From: Micromonospora sp. CPCC 205371 | GTDB lineage: Bacteria > Actinomycetota > Actinomycetes > Mycobacteriales > Micromonosporaceae | NCBI RefSeq assembly: GCF_026130045.1 | Contig: NZ_JAIBNX010000002.1 | Coordinates: forward strand, 150,213-214,212 | Direction: 5' to 3' | Length of the DNA: 64,000 nucleotides | The notes under the pieces: model-generated | Told to the model about the DNA's origin: nothing | Databases searched by the model: none | Seen by the model: the letters and a program-made list of their open reading frames with translations, nothing else | Shown here: positions 26,278-34,269 of the stretch, in pieces | Layout: each line of letters opens with the position of its first letter | Position numbering within the stretch: the first letter of the stretch is position 1 | Program-made: the position numbers and the translations under genes

Positions 26278-27269
26278 GCCCGCTTGCCGGTGCTGGGGTC
26301 GAAGACGTGGACGTCTCCATCTCTGACGGTGACGTGCGTTTCGTCGGAGGCTGGCTTTTGGGCCGATGGGACCCGAGCGACGACTGAGTGCTCACCCAGT
26401 CGCAGGTAGATGTGGGCGTCCTCGCCGACGACCTCGATCCGCTCCACGCGGGCCGGCGCTCCCTGGTCGCTGAGGCGGAGCGCGCCCGGGCGGACCCCGA
26501 TGAGCATGCCCGGCGGGGCGAAGCCGGAAAGTGGCCCGTCGGAAGGCAGCAGATTCATAGGGGGTGAACCGATGAAGCGCGCGACGAACGTCGTTGCCGG
26601 CGCGTGCCAGATCTCGTCTGGCGTGCCGACCTGTTCGATCCGGCCGTCCCGCAGCACCGCGATCCGGTCGCCGAGTACGAGCGCCTCGACCTGGTCGTGG
26701 GTGACGTGCAGCGTGGCGCCACCGACCCGGGCGTGCAGCGCCTTCAGCTCGGCGCGCATCTCCACCCGTAGCTCGGCGTCGAGGTTGGACAGTGGCTCGT
26801 CGAGCAGGAAGACGTCCGGCTCGCGGACGAGCGCGCGGGCCAGCGCGACCCGTTGCCGTTCGCCGCCGGAGAGCTGCCCGGGGCGGCGGCCGAGCAGGTG
26901 TCCACAGCCGACGGTGGCGGCGGGCCGCCGTGCCCGGTCGGCCCGCTCCGCCCTGGGCATGGCTCGCCCCGAGGGGGCCGACCGGGTGGTCTCGGCGGTG
27001 GGCGGGTGGGGGAAGAGGGCGTACGACTGGAACACCATCGCCACGTTGCGCTGGCCGGGCCGCAGCCGGGTGACGTCACGATCCCTGATCGTGACTCGGC
27101 CGGCCGAGATCGGCGTGAGGCCGGCGACCGCACGCAGCAATGTGGACTTTCCGGCACCGGACGGGCCGAGCACCACGAGCAGCTCGTCGCTGGCCACCGT
27201 GAGGTCGACGCCGTGCAGCACTTCGTGGGCACCGTGCGCGACCCGCAGGCCCTCCACCGACAGTGTCAC
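26274..27269 (-). CDS. Sugar ABC transporter ATP-binding protein (MalK/UgpC type)
   Basis: A 331-residue ATPase with Walker A GPSGAGKST (35-43), Q-loop Gln81 (MVFQSYALFPH), signature LSGGE (133-137), Walker B VFLLDEPLSN and switch His (VTHDQVEA). A TOBE-type regulatory domain occupies the C-terminal 100 residues. The GTG at 27269 overlaps the binding-protein stop by 4 nt; a much longer frame upstream lies antisense-shifted in that gene and is rejected. Residues 89-117, between Q-loop and signature, match the usual LTVAENVxFGL region poorly, whereas flanks are highly conserved. Confidence 0.85.
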   Translation of the reverse strand: MTLSVEGLRVAHGAHEVLHGVDLTVASDELLVVLGPSGAGKSTLLRAVAGLTPISAGRVTIRDRDVTRLRPGQRNVAMVFQSYALFPHPPTAETTRSAPSGRAMPRAERADRARRPAATVGCGHLLGRRPGQLSGGERQRVALARALVREPDVFLLDEPLSNLDAELRVEMRAELKALHARVGGATLHVTHDQVEALVLGDRIAVLRDGRIEQVGTPDEIWHAPATTFVARFIGSPPMNLLPSDGPLSGFAPPGMLIGVRPGALRLSDQGAPARVERIEVVGEDAHIYLRLGEHSVVARVPSAQKPASDETHVTVRDGDVHVFDPSTGKRA

Positions 27270-28582
27270 GGCGCTATGCCGCGGGTGAAGATGGGCCGGG
27301 TTTGCTCGTCGAGGTGGCGGATCACGTCGTCGAGCTTGTCGCCCCGGTAGAGGGCGTTCTCCAGAATGCCGCCGGTGGCGTCTTCGATCTCTGGCCAGGT
27401 GGAGATGGTCGGCACCCGCCGGATGGTCGGTACGGCGTCGAGGAAGACCTGCGCGTTGCGGGGTGGCTGGGCTGGGTCGAGGAAGGCGCGCGACTTGGAG
27501 ACCTCGATGTTCGACGGGACTGTGCGCCCGGTGGCGGCCACGATTCGCTGACCCTCCGGCCCGATGGCGTACTCTAGGAACCGCCAGGCCGCGTCCTTCG
27601 CCTTGGAGCCGCTCGTGATGCAGTACGCGTCGGAGTGCAGGATGCCGGCCTGTTGCTTGCCGTACATCGGCATCGGCGCAACGTCCCACTCGAAGTCCTT
27701 GATGGTGCGGAACGTCGTGGTGACCCGGCGGGACGACAGCAGCATCGCCAGCCGGCCATTGCTGAAGCGGCTCTCGTCGTTCTCCGCCTCGACCTCCTCG
27801 TCGGTCGGCACCACCCCGTACGCCAAGCGCAGCGCGACGAAGTCGCGGAGCACCTCCCGGGCCGGGCTCGCGTCGAACGTGAACCGGGTCGGCTTGCGCT
27901 CGTCGTCGACGATCTGGCCGCCGGCCGACCACACGAGCGGCGCGATGCGGATGAGCGTGGGCTCGACACCGAGGCCGTAGACGGCGACCCGGGCGCTGCC
28001 GCCCTCCGACTCGGTGCCGCGCACGATCGCACCGCTCGCGTTGCGGGTCATCGCGGTGGCGGTGGTGAGCAAGTCGTTCCACGTCCAGCCGGGCTTGGGC
28101 TCGGCGACGCCGAACTTCTGGAAGAGCGTGCGGTTGTAGTAGACGGCGAGGCTGGAGACGTTCTGTGGCAGGCAGAGCTGGCGCCCCTGCCACTGGAACG
28201 CCTCGGTCGCCTGTGGATAGAGGTCGGTGAGCTTGACCACTGTCGACTTGGCCAGCCGGTCATCGAGCGGCTCGACCGCGTTCTTGGCGGCGAACTGGCC
28301 GTAGAAGCGGTAGTTCATGAGGAACACGTCCGGCGGTGAGCCGCCCGCGATCGAGGTGGAGAGCCGGGTGATGAGGTCTTCCCGGTCGCTGGCCTCAACC
28401 AGCTGCACCTCGGCGCCGGACGACGCCTTGGCGTACTCGTCGACGAGCGTGCGGTACGCCTGGAGTTCCTCGGGCGCGCCGAAGACCAGCAGGCGGATGG
28501 CCTGCCGGGTGTCCGCGGTCTCGGCGGCGCCGCAACCGGCGGCGAGCAGGGCCGTGGCCAGCAACGCGATGATCTTGCGCAT
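27266..28582 (-). CDS. Carbohydrate ABC transporter substrate-binding lipoprotein (family 1)
   Basis: A 438-residue receptor with lipobox LAAGC (Cys17). The body is a family-1 solute-binding protein: IRLLVFGAPEELQAYRTLVD, GSPPDVFLMNYRFYGQFA, NVSSLAVYYNRTLFQKFG, PGWTWNDLL and SDAYCITSGSKAKDAAW. CAGGAGACCTG lies directly before the ATG. The start touches the stop of the upstream permease (TGATG) and the stop overlaps the ATPase start. It would bind the oligosaccharide or galactoside carried by this complete importer. Confidence 0.92.
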   Translation of the reverse strand: MRKIIALLATALLAAGCGAAETADTRQAIRLLVFGAPEELQAYRTLVDEYAKASSGAEVQLVEASDREDLITRLSTSIAGGSPPDVFLMNYRFYGQFAAKNAVEPLDDRLAKSTVVKLTDLYPQATEAFQWQGRQLCLPQNVSSLAVYYNRTLFQKFGVAEPKPGWTWNDLLTTATAMTRNASGAIVRGTESEGGSARVAVYGLGVEPTLIRIAPLVWSAGGQIVDDERKPTRFTFDASPAREVLRDFVALRLAYGVVPTDEEVEAENDESRFSNGRLAMLLSSRRVTTTFRTIKDFEWDVAPMPMYGKQQAGILHSDAYCITSGSKAKDAAWRFLEYAIGPEGQRIVAATGRTVPSNIEVSKSRAFLDPAQPPRNAQVFLDAVPTIRRVPTISTWPEIEDATGGILENALYRGDKLDDVIRHLDEQTRPIFTRGIAP

Positions 28583-29394
28583 CAGGTCTCCTGATACCCG
28601 TGGAGGCGGAGGTGGCGGAGGGCGTGCCGCTGCGCCAGCGCGAAGACCACCAGCGGCGGGATCGTCGTTAGCACCGCGCCGGCCAGGAACACCGGAAAGT
28701 TCGTCGGGTCCAGCGTGGACAGTGAGCGGAGGGCGAGCGGCAGCGTGAAGAGGTCGCGGTCGTAGATGTACACGAGCGGGTCGAGGAAGTTGGACCAGGT
28801 CAGCACGAACGTCAGCGCCGCGACCACGGCGGTCACCGGGCGGACCAGCGGCATCGCCACCCGCCACCAGGTGCGCAGCGGCGAGAGGTCCTCCAGGCGG
28901 CAGGCGTCGTACAGGTCGGCGGGGAGCGCCCGGAACGCCACATAGAACACCAGCGGATAGAGCGGCGAGGTGGCCAGCAGCGCCGGGGCGACGAGCGGGG
29001 CGAGCGTATCGGTGAGACCGAGCACGCGAAACAACGCGAAGCGCGGCACCAGCAGCGCGGTGGCCGGTGCCGCGAGCGCGACGAGCGAGGCCGCCATCAC
29101 GGCGGCGGTGATCCGGCGCGGCAGCTGGGTCATGGCGAACCCGGCCAGCGACGCCACGAGCACGCTGACCGGCACCGCGATCGCCGCCACGACCGTGGAG
29201 TTGAGGCCGGCGCGCACAAGGCCGCCGAGATCCACCGCCCGGATGTACCCCTCGGTGGAGAGCGGGTCGGGGACGAGCTGCGGACCTGGAGGGGGCGGCA
29301 GCCCCGGCTCGCGAAGCGATCCGGCCACCAGCATGAGCAGCGGCGGCAGGAACACCGCGACGACGGCTACCGCCCCGACGGTGCGAAGCCTCAT
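28582..29394 (-). CDS. Sugar ABC transporter permease, MalG type
   Basis: A 270-residue permease with six hydrophobic segments from residue 5. A periplasmic loop with PDPLSTEGYIRAV follows the first. The EAA-type loop reads LYDACRLEDLSPLRTWWRV, more divergent than that of the first importer. It ends HALRHLRLHGYQET rather than with the usual G-x-x-x-G-A-V-K-G. Nine nt separate it from the beta-propeller gene upstream, so both are likely co-transcribed. Confidence 0.9.
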   Translation of the reverse strand: MRLRTVGAVAVVAVFLPPLLMLVAGSLREPGLPPPPGPQLVPDPLSTEGYIRAVDLGGLVRAGLNSTVVAAIAVPVSVLVASLAGFAMTQLPRRITAAVMAASLVALAAPATALLVPRFALFRVLGLTDTLAPLVAPALLATSPLYPLVFYVAFRALPADLYDACRLEDLSPLRTWWRVAMPLVRPVTAVVAALTFVLTWSNFLDPLVYIYDRDLFTLPLALRSLSTLDPTNFPVFLAGAVLTTIPPLVVFALAQRHALRHLRLHGYQET

Positions 29395-29403
29395 CCCTTC
29401 TGG

Positions 29404-32232
29404 TCAGTCAATGTTGAGCCGCCACGCGGACAGGCCGTGGGTGGCCGCGTACAGGATTCGCTTGCCCGGGACGATGGTCAGGCCAGCCACCTCCACGTTG
29501 GGCATGCCCGGCGCCGCCTTCGTCCACGTCGTGGTGCCGGCCGCGAGGCGCAGTACGCCGAAGTCGGTGGAGGCGTAGAGGTCGCCGCTGGTGTCGTCGC
29601 GCACCAGGTCGGTGACCGGGATGTCGCCAAAGTCGTACGACCGGTCGAGCCACGTGGACGTGCCCGCGACCGGATCGAACGTGACCTCGAAGACGTGACC
29701 CGGCGTCGTCGCGGTGTTGACGTTGTACCCGCTGTACGAGATCCAGGCGTGGTTGCCGTTCTTGGGGTCGACGTAGATGCTGCTGACAAACCTGCCGGGT
29801 GCCGGCGCGTCGTCGTCGATCCGGGTCCAGGTCACCGCCGACGCCGGCTCGGCGTCCACGTTGGACGTGATGAACACCCGCCCGGTCGTCGTGGCGGCCC
29901 AAGCGCTCGACGTGTTCAACGTCGTGCGCTCGATCGCCGCCACCGCGCCGCCGGCCCGGTCTCCCCAGAACGGGTCGACGAGCCGGTTCGGCCCCAGCTC
30001 CGCCCAGTCGCCGCAGGTGGCTTCGAACGTACCGGTCCAGGTGTTGCAGATCCGGTTGGCCTCGGCCAGGCTACGGTCGCCGAGCCCGAAGGTCTTGGTC
30101 CGGTACGCCGTGCGGCCCGTGCCGGCGAACATCGTGCCGCTCACCTTCGGGTCGCTGATCACCGGCGAGTAGAACTGCGAGTTCGCCTGCCCGGCCAGCG
30201 GGTCGGCGGTCCAGATCCAGTCGGCCGTGGCACCGTTGTTGAAGTTCACTTCCGGGGTCGTGTCGTTGTACGTGTGGAACCGGAACTTCTTGTTGGCGAC
30301 GTCGAAGCCGGACTGCCCGCCATCACCGATGATGGTGTTGAGCCACAGCGCGCGGTTGCCGTAGTTTTCCCAGGTGCCGTTGTCCTGCGTGCCGCCCTGC
30401 AGCAGGTTGTGGTCGTGCGGGCTGACCGACAGGCTCATGAACTGCAATGTGGACAGTCCCGCGTTGATGCCGTCCAGCTTGGACGGTATTCGGGAAAGCA
30501 TCTGCCGGCAACGCTCCAGCCGCGCCTCCGTAGTCAGCGCCCGCCGCGGGTTGTCGCACCAGGCCGAGCGGTCGACGAACCTGCCGCTGGAGCGCATCAC
30601 GCCGCCGTCGTTGGCCTCGAAGAACTGGAACGGGTTGCGCGGATTGGTGACGATGTCGTGCTGGTCCGGGTGCAGGCCGTTCGGGTGCAGCTCGTCGGTG
30701 CCGTCGAAGGTCATGTCGGTGCCGGTGAGGCCGGCGTCGGTGGAGAGCACCACCGCCCGCTTGTTGGCGATCGTCTCACCGTAGGAGTACGAGCCGCCGG
30801 CGTACACGATGTCGGGGTGGCCGTCGGGCGTGTGGATGAACACGTCGTACCAGCACTGCGCGCCGCAGAGGTTGTACCAGGCAAAGCCCGGGTCGGCCAC
30901 GTTGGGGCTGGTCAGGTCGGTGAAGGCGGGCGCGCCGGCGGCGACGTCGTCGCTGCGCAGCATCCGTGCGTACGGCGTGCCGGTGTTGCCCTCGTAGACG
31001 TACATGCGGGTCTTGCCGTTGGGCAGCCGGGTGACGTCGAACGCCGGCCGGGTCTGGATGATCGTCGGGTTGAGCGACTCCTTGATCTGCGTCCAGGTCG
31101 CGCCCGCGTCGGAGGAGCGCCAGATGCCCCGCGCATACGAGGAGGCGTACACGATGTTGGAGTTGGCCGGGTCGAGCTCGACGTTGCGCACGCCGCGCGG
31201 CGAGCAGATCGCGTTGTTGGCGAACTCCGTCACGCTGCCAGTGCAGTCGGCGACATTCACCGAGCCGTTGTGGATGAAGCTGAACGTGCGCCCACCATCG
31301 GTCGACTTGTAGAGCCCCCATTTCGCCGCGCCCGGGGTGGGCCGGGTGACGCCGCTGCAGCAGACGCTCGACATGCCGGTGAGCGCGGTGGTGGTCGCCA
31401 CGTACAGCGTCTTGGGGTCGCCCGGCTTGACCACGATCTCACCGATGCCCTTGCCACCGAGCTCCGCCTTGCCCAGCGGCCCGATCCAGGTGCGCCCGGC
31501 GTTGGTCGACTTGTACAGGCCGACGCCCGCGCCGCAGCCGGAGCCGCAGATGTTGGCCTCGCCGGTGCCCAGGTAGATCGTGTTGCGGGTCGGGTCGTTC
31601 CGGTCGATCGTCACGGCGCCCGCGGTGTTGATGTCCAGCGGCCCGGCCAGGTACTTCCACTCCGGCTGCTGACGCAGGATGTCGTCGGTGCGCCATACGC
31701 CACCGCCGGCCGGCGTGATGAACGCACGGCAGTTGCCCGGCGAGCACCGGTCGCTGATCGCGATTGAGGTGGTGCGTCCACCCGCCACGTAGTCGTTGGG
31801 CACGTAGTTGAAGGAGTCGCGCAGCGGCGTGTCCGGGTAGAGGGCGCGGCTCGGCCCGACCGGCTGCCACGTGCCCTTCTTGCTCTTCCCGCGCGGGAAG
31901 CCACGGTTGAACGACGTGGTGAACGCGCGCTTGGCCGTGTCGATCTCACTGACCGCGACCGCGGCGTCGGGGTACGCGCGCTTGAGGTACTCGGCGGCCG
32001 CGGCGGAACCGGGGCCTTCGAGGGCCATGCCGCTGTTGCCGGGCATGGCCTGGTGGCGCATCTCGCGATGCTTGCCGAGTGCGGTCGGCAACTCCGCCTC
32101 ACCCGTCACCGCCGCTGGCCCCGCCGGCGTGCCGGCGAAGTGCAGAGCGACGAGGCTGGCCGACACGACCAGCACACCGACCGAGAGAGCTGCGAAAGAT
32201 TGACGACGTCGTCGGGTCAGTCGTCGGGTCAC
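29404..32232 (-). CDS. Secreted multi-Asp-box beta-propeller protein (sortilin/VPS10-like, BNR repeats)
   Basis: A 942-residue exported protein. A basic N-terminus with a helix (about 13-33) acts as signal or anchor. A Ser/Ala-rich region about 35-110 precedes repeated Asp-box blades: GLYKSTNAGRTW, GLYKSTDGGRTF, IWRSSDAGATW and a more divergent VLSTDAGLTG. These form one or two seven-bladed propellers as in sialidases and sortilin-type glycan-binding proteins. Conserved cysteines (CGSGCGAG, SSVCCSG, NLCGAQCWYD) suggest disulfides. Enzymatic residues of a sialidase are not evident, so a glycan-binding or xyloglucanase-like role is possible. First gene of the importer operon. Confidence 0.75.
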   Translation of the reverse strand: MTRRLTRRRRQSFAALSVGVLVVSASLVALHFAGTPAGPAAVTGEAELPTALGKHREMRHQAMPGNSGMALEGPGSAAAAEYLKRAYPDAAVAVSEIDTAKRAFTTSFNRGFPRGKSKKGTWQPVGPSRALYPDTPLRDSFNYVPNDYVAGGRTTSIAISDRCSPGNCRAFITPAGGGVWRTDDILRQQPEWKYLAGPLDINTAGAVTIDRNDPTRNTIYLGTGEANICGSGCGAGVGLYKSTNAGRTWIGPLGKAELGGKGIGEIVVKPGDPKTLYVATTTALTGMSSVCCSGVTRPTPGAAKWGLYKSTDGGRTFSFIHNGSVNVADCTGSVTEFANNAICSPRGVRNVELDPANSNIVYASSYARGIWRSSDAGATWTQIKESLNPTIIQTRPAFDVTRLPNGKTRMYVYEGNTGTPYARMLRSDDVAAGAPAFTDLTSPNVADPGFAWYNLCGAQCWYDVFIHTPDGHPDIVYAGGSYSYGETIANKRAVVLSTDAGLTGTDMTFDGTDELHPNGLHPDQHDIVTNPRNPFQFFEANDGGVMRSSGRFVDRSAWCDNPRRALTTEARLERCRQMLSRIPSKLDGINAGLSTLQFMSLSVSPHDHNLLQGGTQDNGTWENYGNRALWLNTIIGDGGQSGFDVANKKFRFHTYNDTTPEVNFNNGATADWIWTADPLAGQANSQFYSPVISDPKVSGTMFAGTGRTAYRTKTFGLGDRSLAEANRICNTWTGTFEATCGDWAELGPNRLVDPFWGDRAGGAVAAIERTTLNTSSAWAATTTGRVFITSNVDAEPASAVTWTRIDDDAPAPGRFVSSIYVDPKNGNHAWISYSGYNVNTATTPGHVFEVTFDPVAGTSTWLDRSYDFGDIPVTDLVRDDTSGDLYASTDFGVLRLAAGTTTWTKAAPGMPNVEVAGLTIVPGKRILYAATHGLSAWRLNID

Positions 32233-32362
32233 GGGCGTCCCCTTCCCTGCTGCCGCCGCCGCGCAGCAAGCAGCAGAGATCGTCAGCCGTCGCTGGCAGC
32301 GCTATCAGCAATCTTCCAGAGGACACCGGTTGGTACAAGAATGGGCATGTAACGATCTCAAG

Positions 32363-32890
32363 TCAGGAGCGGTAGAAAGTTGGTCGCCTTGGCGTTTGAT
32401 CTCCGGCAGGTAGGGCCGGCTGACCTGTCGGGGTGACGGCGGTGATCAGCCAGATCCCGGCCGGCAACCGGACGCCGGCTCCGGGCGTCCGAAAGCGTTC
32501 GAGTAACCGGACGACGCCGGCCCGGGCGGAAGCCTGCTGATAGGGCCGGGCCGCCCGGTACGGTGGTCCGGCCGGGCCCAGCTCGATGAGCCATTCGGCC
32601 ACCGTGTCCAGTGCCTCGACCGGCCGCAGGACGACGTTGTGTGCCTCGATTGACACATGGTCGAACCCGGCGGCGGTCAACACCTGGTGTATCCGGGCCG
32701 GGTCGGCGAACGCGAACGGGCCGGGCTCGTCGCCGAGCGGCAGCGGCGGCAAGGCCCCGACGTGCGGTGCGGCGCCGCCGATCGCCCCGGCGGTCTCGAC
32801 ATCGACGGCCAGGAACGTCAAGTTCGGGTGCCTGTCCGGTGGGAAGCGCTGGCGTGCGGCGGCGACCATCGCCAATGACAGGTCCGCCCC
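32363..32890 (-). pseudogene. Remnant of a class I SAM methyltransferase (N-terminally truncated and internally deleted)
   Basis: The frame from 32890 downward matches parts of a methyltransferase: GADLSLAMVAAARQRF with PNLTFLAVDVETA (SAM-binding strands 2-3), then, without the central strands, GPFAFADPARIHQVLTAAGF and a helical end RLPAGIWLITAV. The glycine-rich motif I and about 80 residues in the middle are missing. Upstream of 32890 the same frame is only the antisense of a TetR fragment. It is therefore a double-broken remnant, not an active enzyme. Confidence 0.65.
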
Positions 32891-33052
32891 GACCACAACG
32901 TCGACACCGTCACCGATGTCCTCTGGCTCGCCATGGACGTCCGCAACTACGACTACCTCGTCTACCAGCGCGGCTGGACATCCCAGCAGTACCAACGCTG
33001 GTACGTGGACACCGTCTCCGCCGCCATCCTCGACACCCCGATGGCCCGATAG
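32891..33052 (+). pseudogene. C-terminal fragment of a TetR/AcrR regulator
   Basis: Reading from GAC at 32891 the plus strand encodes 53 codons to TAG: the segment includes VLWLAMDVRNYDYLVYQRGW, then TSQQYQRWYVDTV and AAILDTP, typical of TetR C-terminal helices. It has no start codon or DNA-binding part. The fragment begins exactly where the methyltransferase remnant on the other strand begins, so one deletion or recombination event probably removed the 5' ends of both divergent genes. Confidence 0.6.
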
Positions 33053-33097
33053 CCCGACAGCGCGAACGACGGGATGCAGGTCGACGACGGACGGTGG

Positions 33098-33535
33098 CTA
33101 CGGGCAGGCCAGAAGCAGCGCGTGAGTGCTGCCCTCGCCCGGTGGCTGGACCACGGTCACCAGCCCCACGCCCGCCATCTGCTTCACGGGCGCCAGTGCC
33201 GCACAGTCGGGCGACGGGCCGCCGATCTCGACGCGGAACGACTCCACCTTGATCGACTCGTCGCTGCTGCCGGACTCATCTCCGCGCAGCTCACGGTACC
33301 TCTCCGCGGTCCGCTCAGGGCTATCCAGCTGAACACGGTCCCTCGGATACAGCCGGGACAGCTCCGACCGCAGTGTCGTCCGGTCCGCGTCGGTGACTTC
33401 GTTCTTGAGATACACCGTCACGACGTAGCGGTCCCGCGGCTCGCCGTCCGCAACGAGAAGTGTCACCGTGGTGGCGGCAATCGCGCTGCTCACAAAGACG
33501 CCCGCAACGACGGCCACGTACAGCAACCACCGCAT
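33098..33535 (-). CDS. Single-pass protein with FtsX-extracellular-like domain (second of a tandem pair)
   Basis: A 145-residue protein: one N-terminal membrane helix (about 4-27), then a domain starting YVVTVYLKNEVTDADRTTLR, with LYPRDRVQLDSPERTAERYR, FRVEIGGPSPDC and a C-terminal LLLACP. This layout resembles the extracellular domain of the cell-division permease FtsX (FtsX_ECD), which in Actinobacteria recruits peptidoglycan hydrolases. The four-helix permease part and FtsE are absent. It starts one nucleotide after the stop of its paralogue at 33537. Confidence 0.7.
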   Translation of the reverse strand: MRWLLYVAVVAGVFVSSAIAATTVTLLVADGEPRDRYVVTVYLKNEVTDADRTTLRSELSRLYPRDRVQLDSPERTAERYRELRGDESGSSDESIKVESFRVEIGGPSPDCAALAPVKQMAGVGLVTVVQPPGEGSTHALLLACP

Positions 33536-33536
33536 G

Positions 33537-34052
33537 TCAGGGACACCCCAGGATCAACGCGTCGGGCCGCCCACTGTCGTCGAGTCGCCGGACCGTTGCC
33601 TCGTCGACGCCATCCATCCGCTCTACAGGGGACAGTGCCGCGCAGTCGAACCCCGTGGCGGTGGTGGTCACCACGAACGATTCCGGCAGGCTGCTGGGTT
33701 CGACGCTACGCAGCAGATCCGGGTCGTCTTTGTACACCTGCTTGAAATTCTCGTACGCCTCCTCGCGGGTTTGCAGACGGATCGCCCCTGCGGGATAGCG
33801 CGCGGACAGGTCGGATTCGACAGCCGCCTTCTGCTCGGCGGTAGCCGCCACGTCCAGAAACACCTGCACCTCGTACTGGCGTGCCGTCTGTGGCTGCTCG
33901 TCACGCACGATCAGAAGCGTTACCGCGGTCGCGCCGCCCGCACCGGCAAGCATCGCGACGATGGTGACGCCCGCCAGCACAGCCCAACGCAGCCAGGGCG
34001 CGGACCGGCCGGCGGCGGGCGGCGGAGCGGCCGCTGGCGGCGTATCGGACAT
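33537..34052 (-). CDS. Single-pass protein with FtsX-extracellular-like domain (first of a tandem pair)
   Basis: A 171-residue protein. A Pro/Ala-rich cytoplasmic tail of about 20 residues precedes one membrane helix (about 22-45). The outer domain reads YEVQVFLDVAATAEQKAAVE, RYPAGAIRLQTREEAYENFK, then PSSLPESFVV, close to the FtsX_ECD pattern, and ends DALILGCP like its neighbour. ATG 34052 has GGAG about 6 nt upstream; TTG 34061 is an alternative. It probably displays a hydrolase- or partner-binding domain outside the cell; function is inferred from the domain only. Confidence 0.72.
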   Translation of the reverse strand: MSDTPPAAAPPPAAGRSAPWLRWAVLAGVTIVAMLAGAGGATAVTLLIVRDEQPQTARQYEVQVFLDVAATAEQKAAVESDLSARYPAGAIRLQTREEAYENFKQVYKDDPDLLRSVEPSSLPESFVVTTTATGFDCAALSPVERMDGVDEATVRRLDDSGRPDALILGCP

Positions 34053-34269
34053 GGTCTCCAATACCTACCAGTTCACCGCCAATGGTGCAACGCGCAGACG
34101 CACCACACACCTCGTCGAGCTCGCCCACGCAGGTGCCGCGGCACGTCGTCGCGGCTCAGGGCCCGCTCGTGCGACGCGTTCGGGAGTTGCGGGAACTTTC
34201 TCGCCCTCGCGGCCGACTGTATAGCCGATGCTCGATTGCCCACGGCCCACGGTTCTGCGGAGGTATGCC

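Noticed and set aside
26274..28193. Extension of the sugar ATPase frame to 639 codons
   Set aside because: The upstream 308 codons overlap the receptor gene and are Arg/Pro/His-rich; GTG 27269 with a 4-nt overlap is the natural start.
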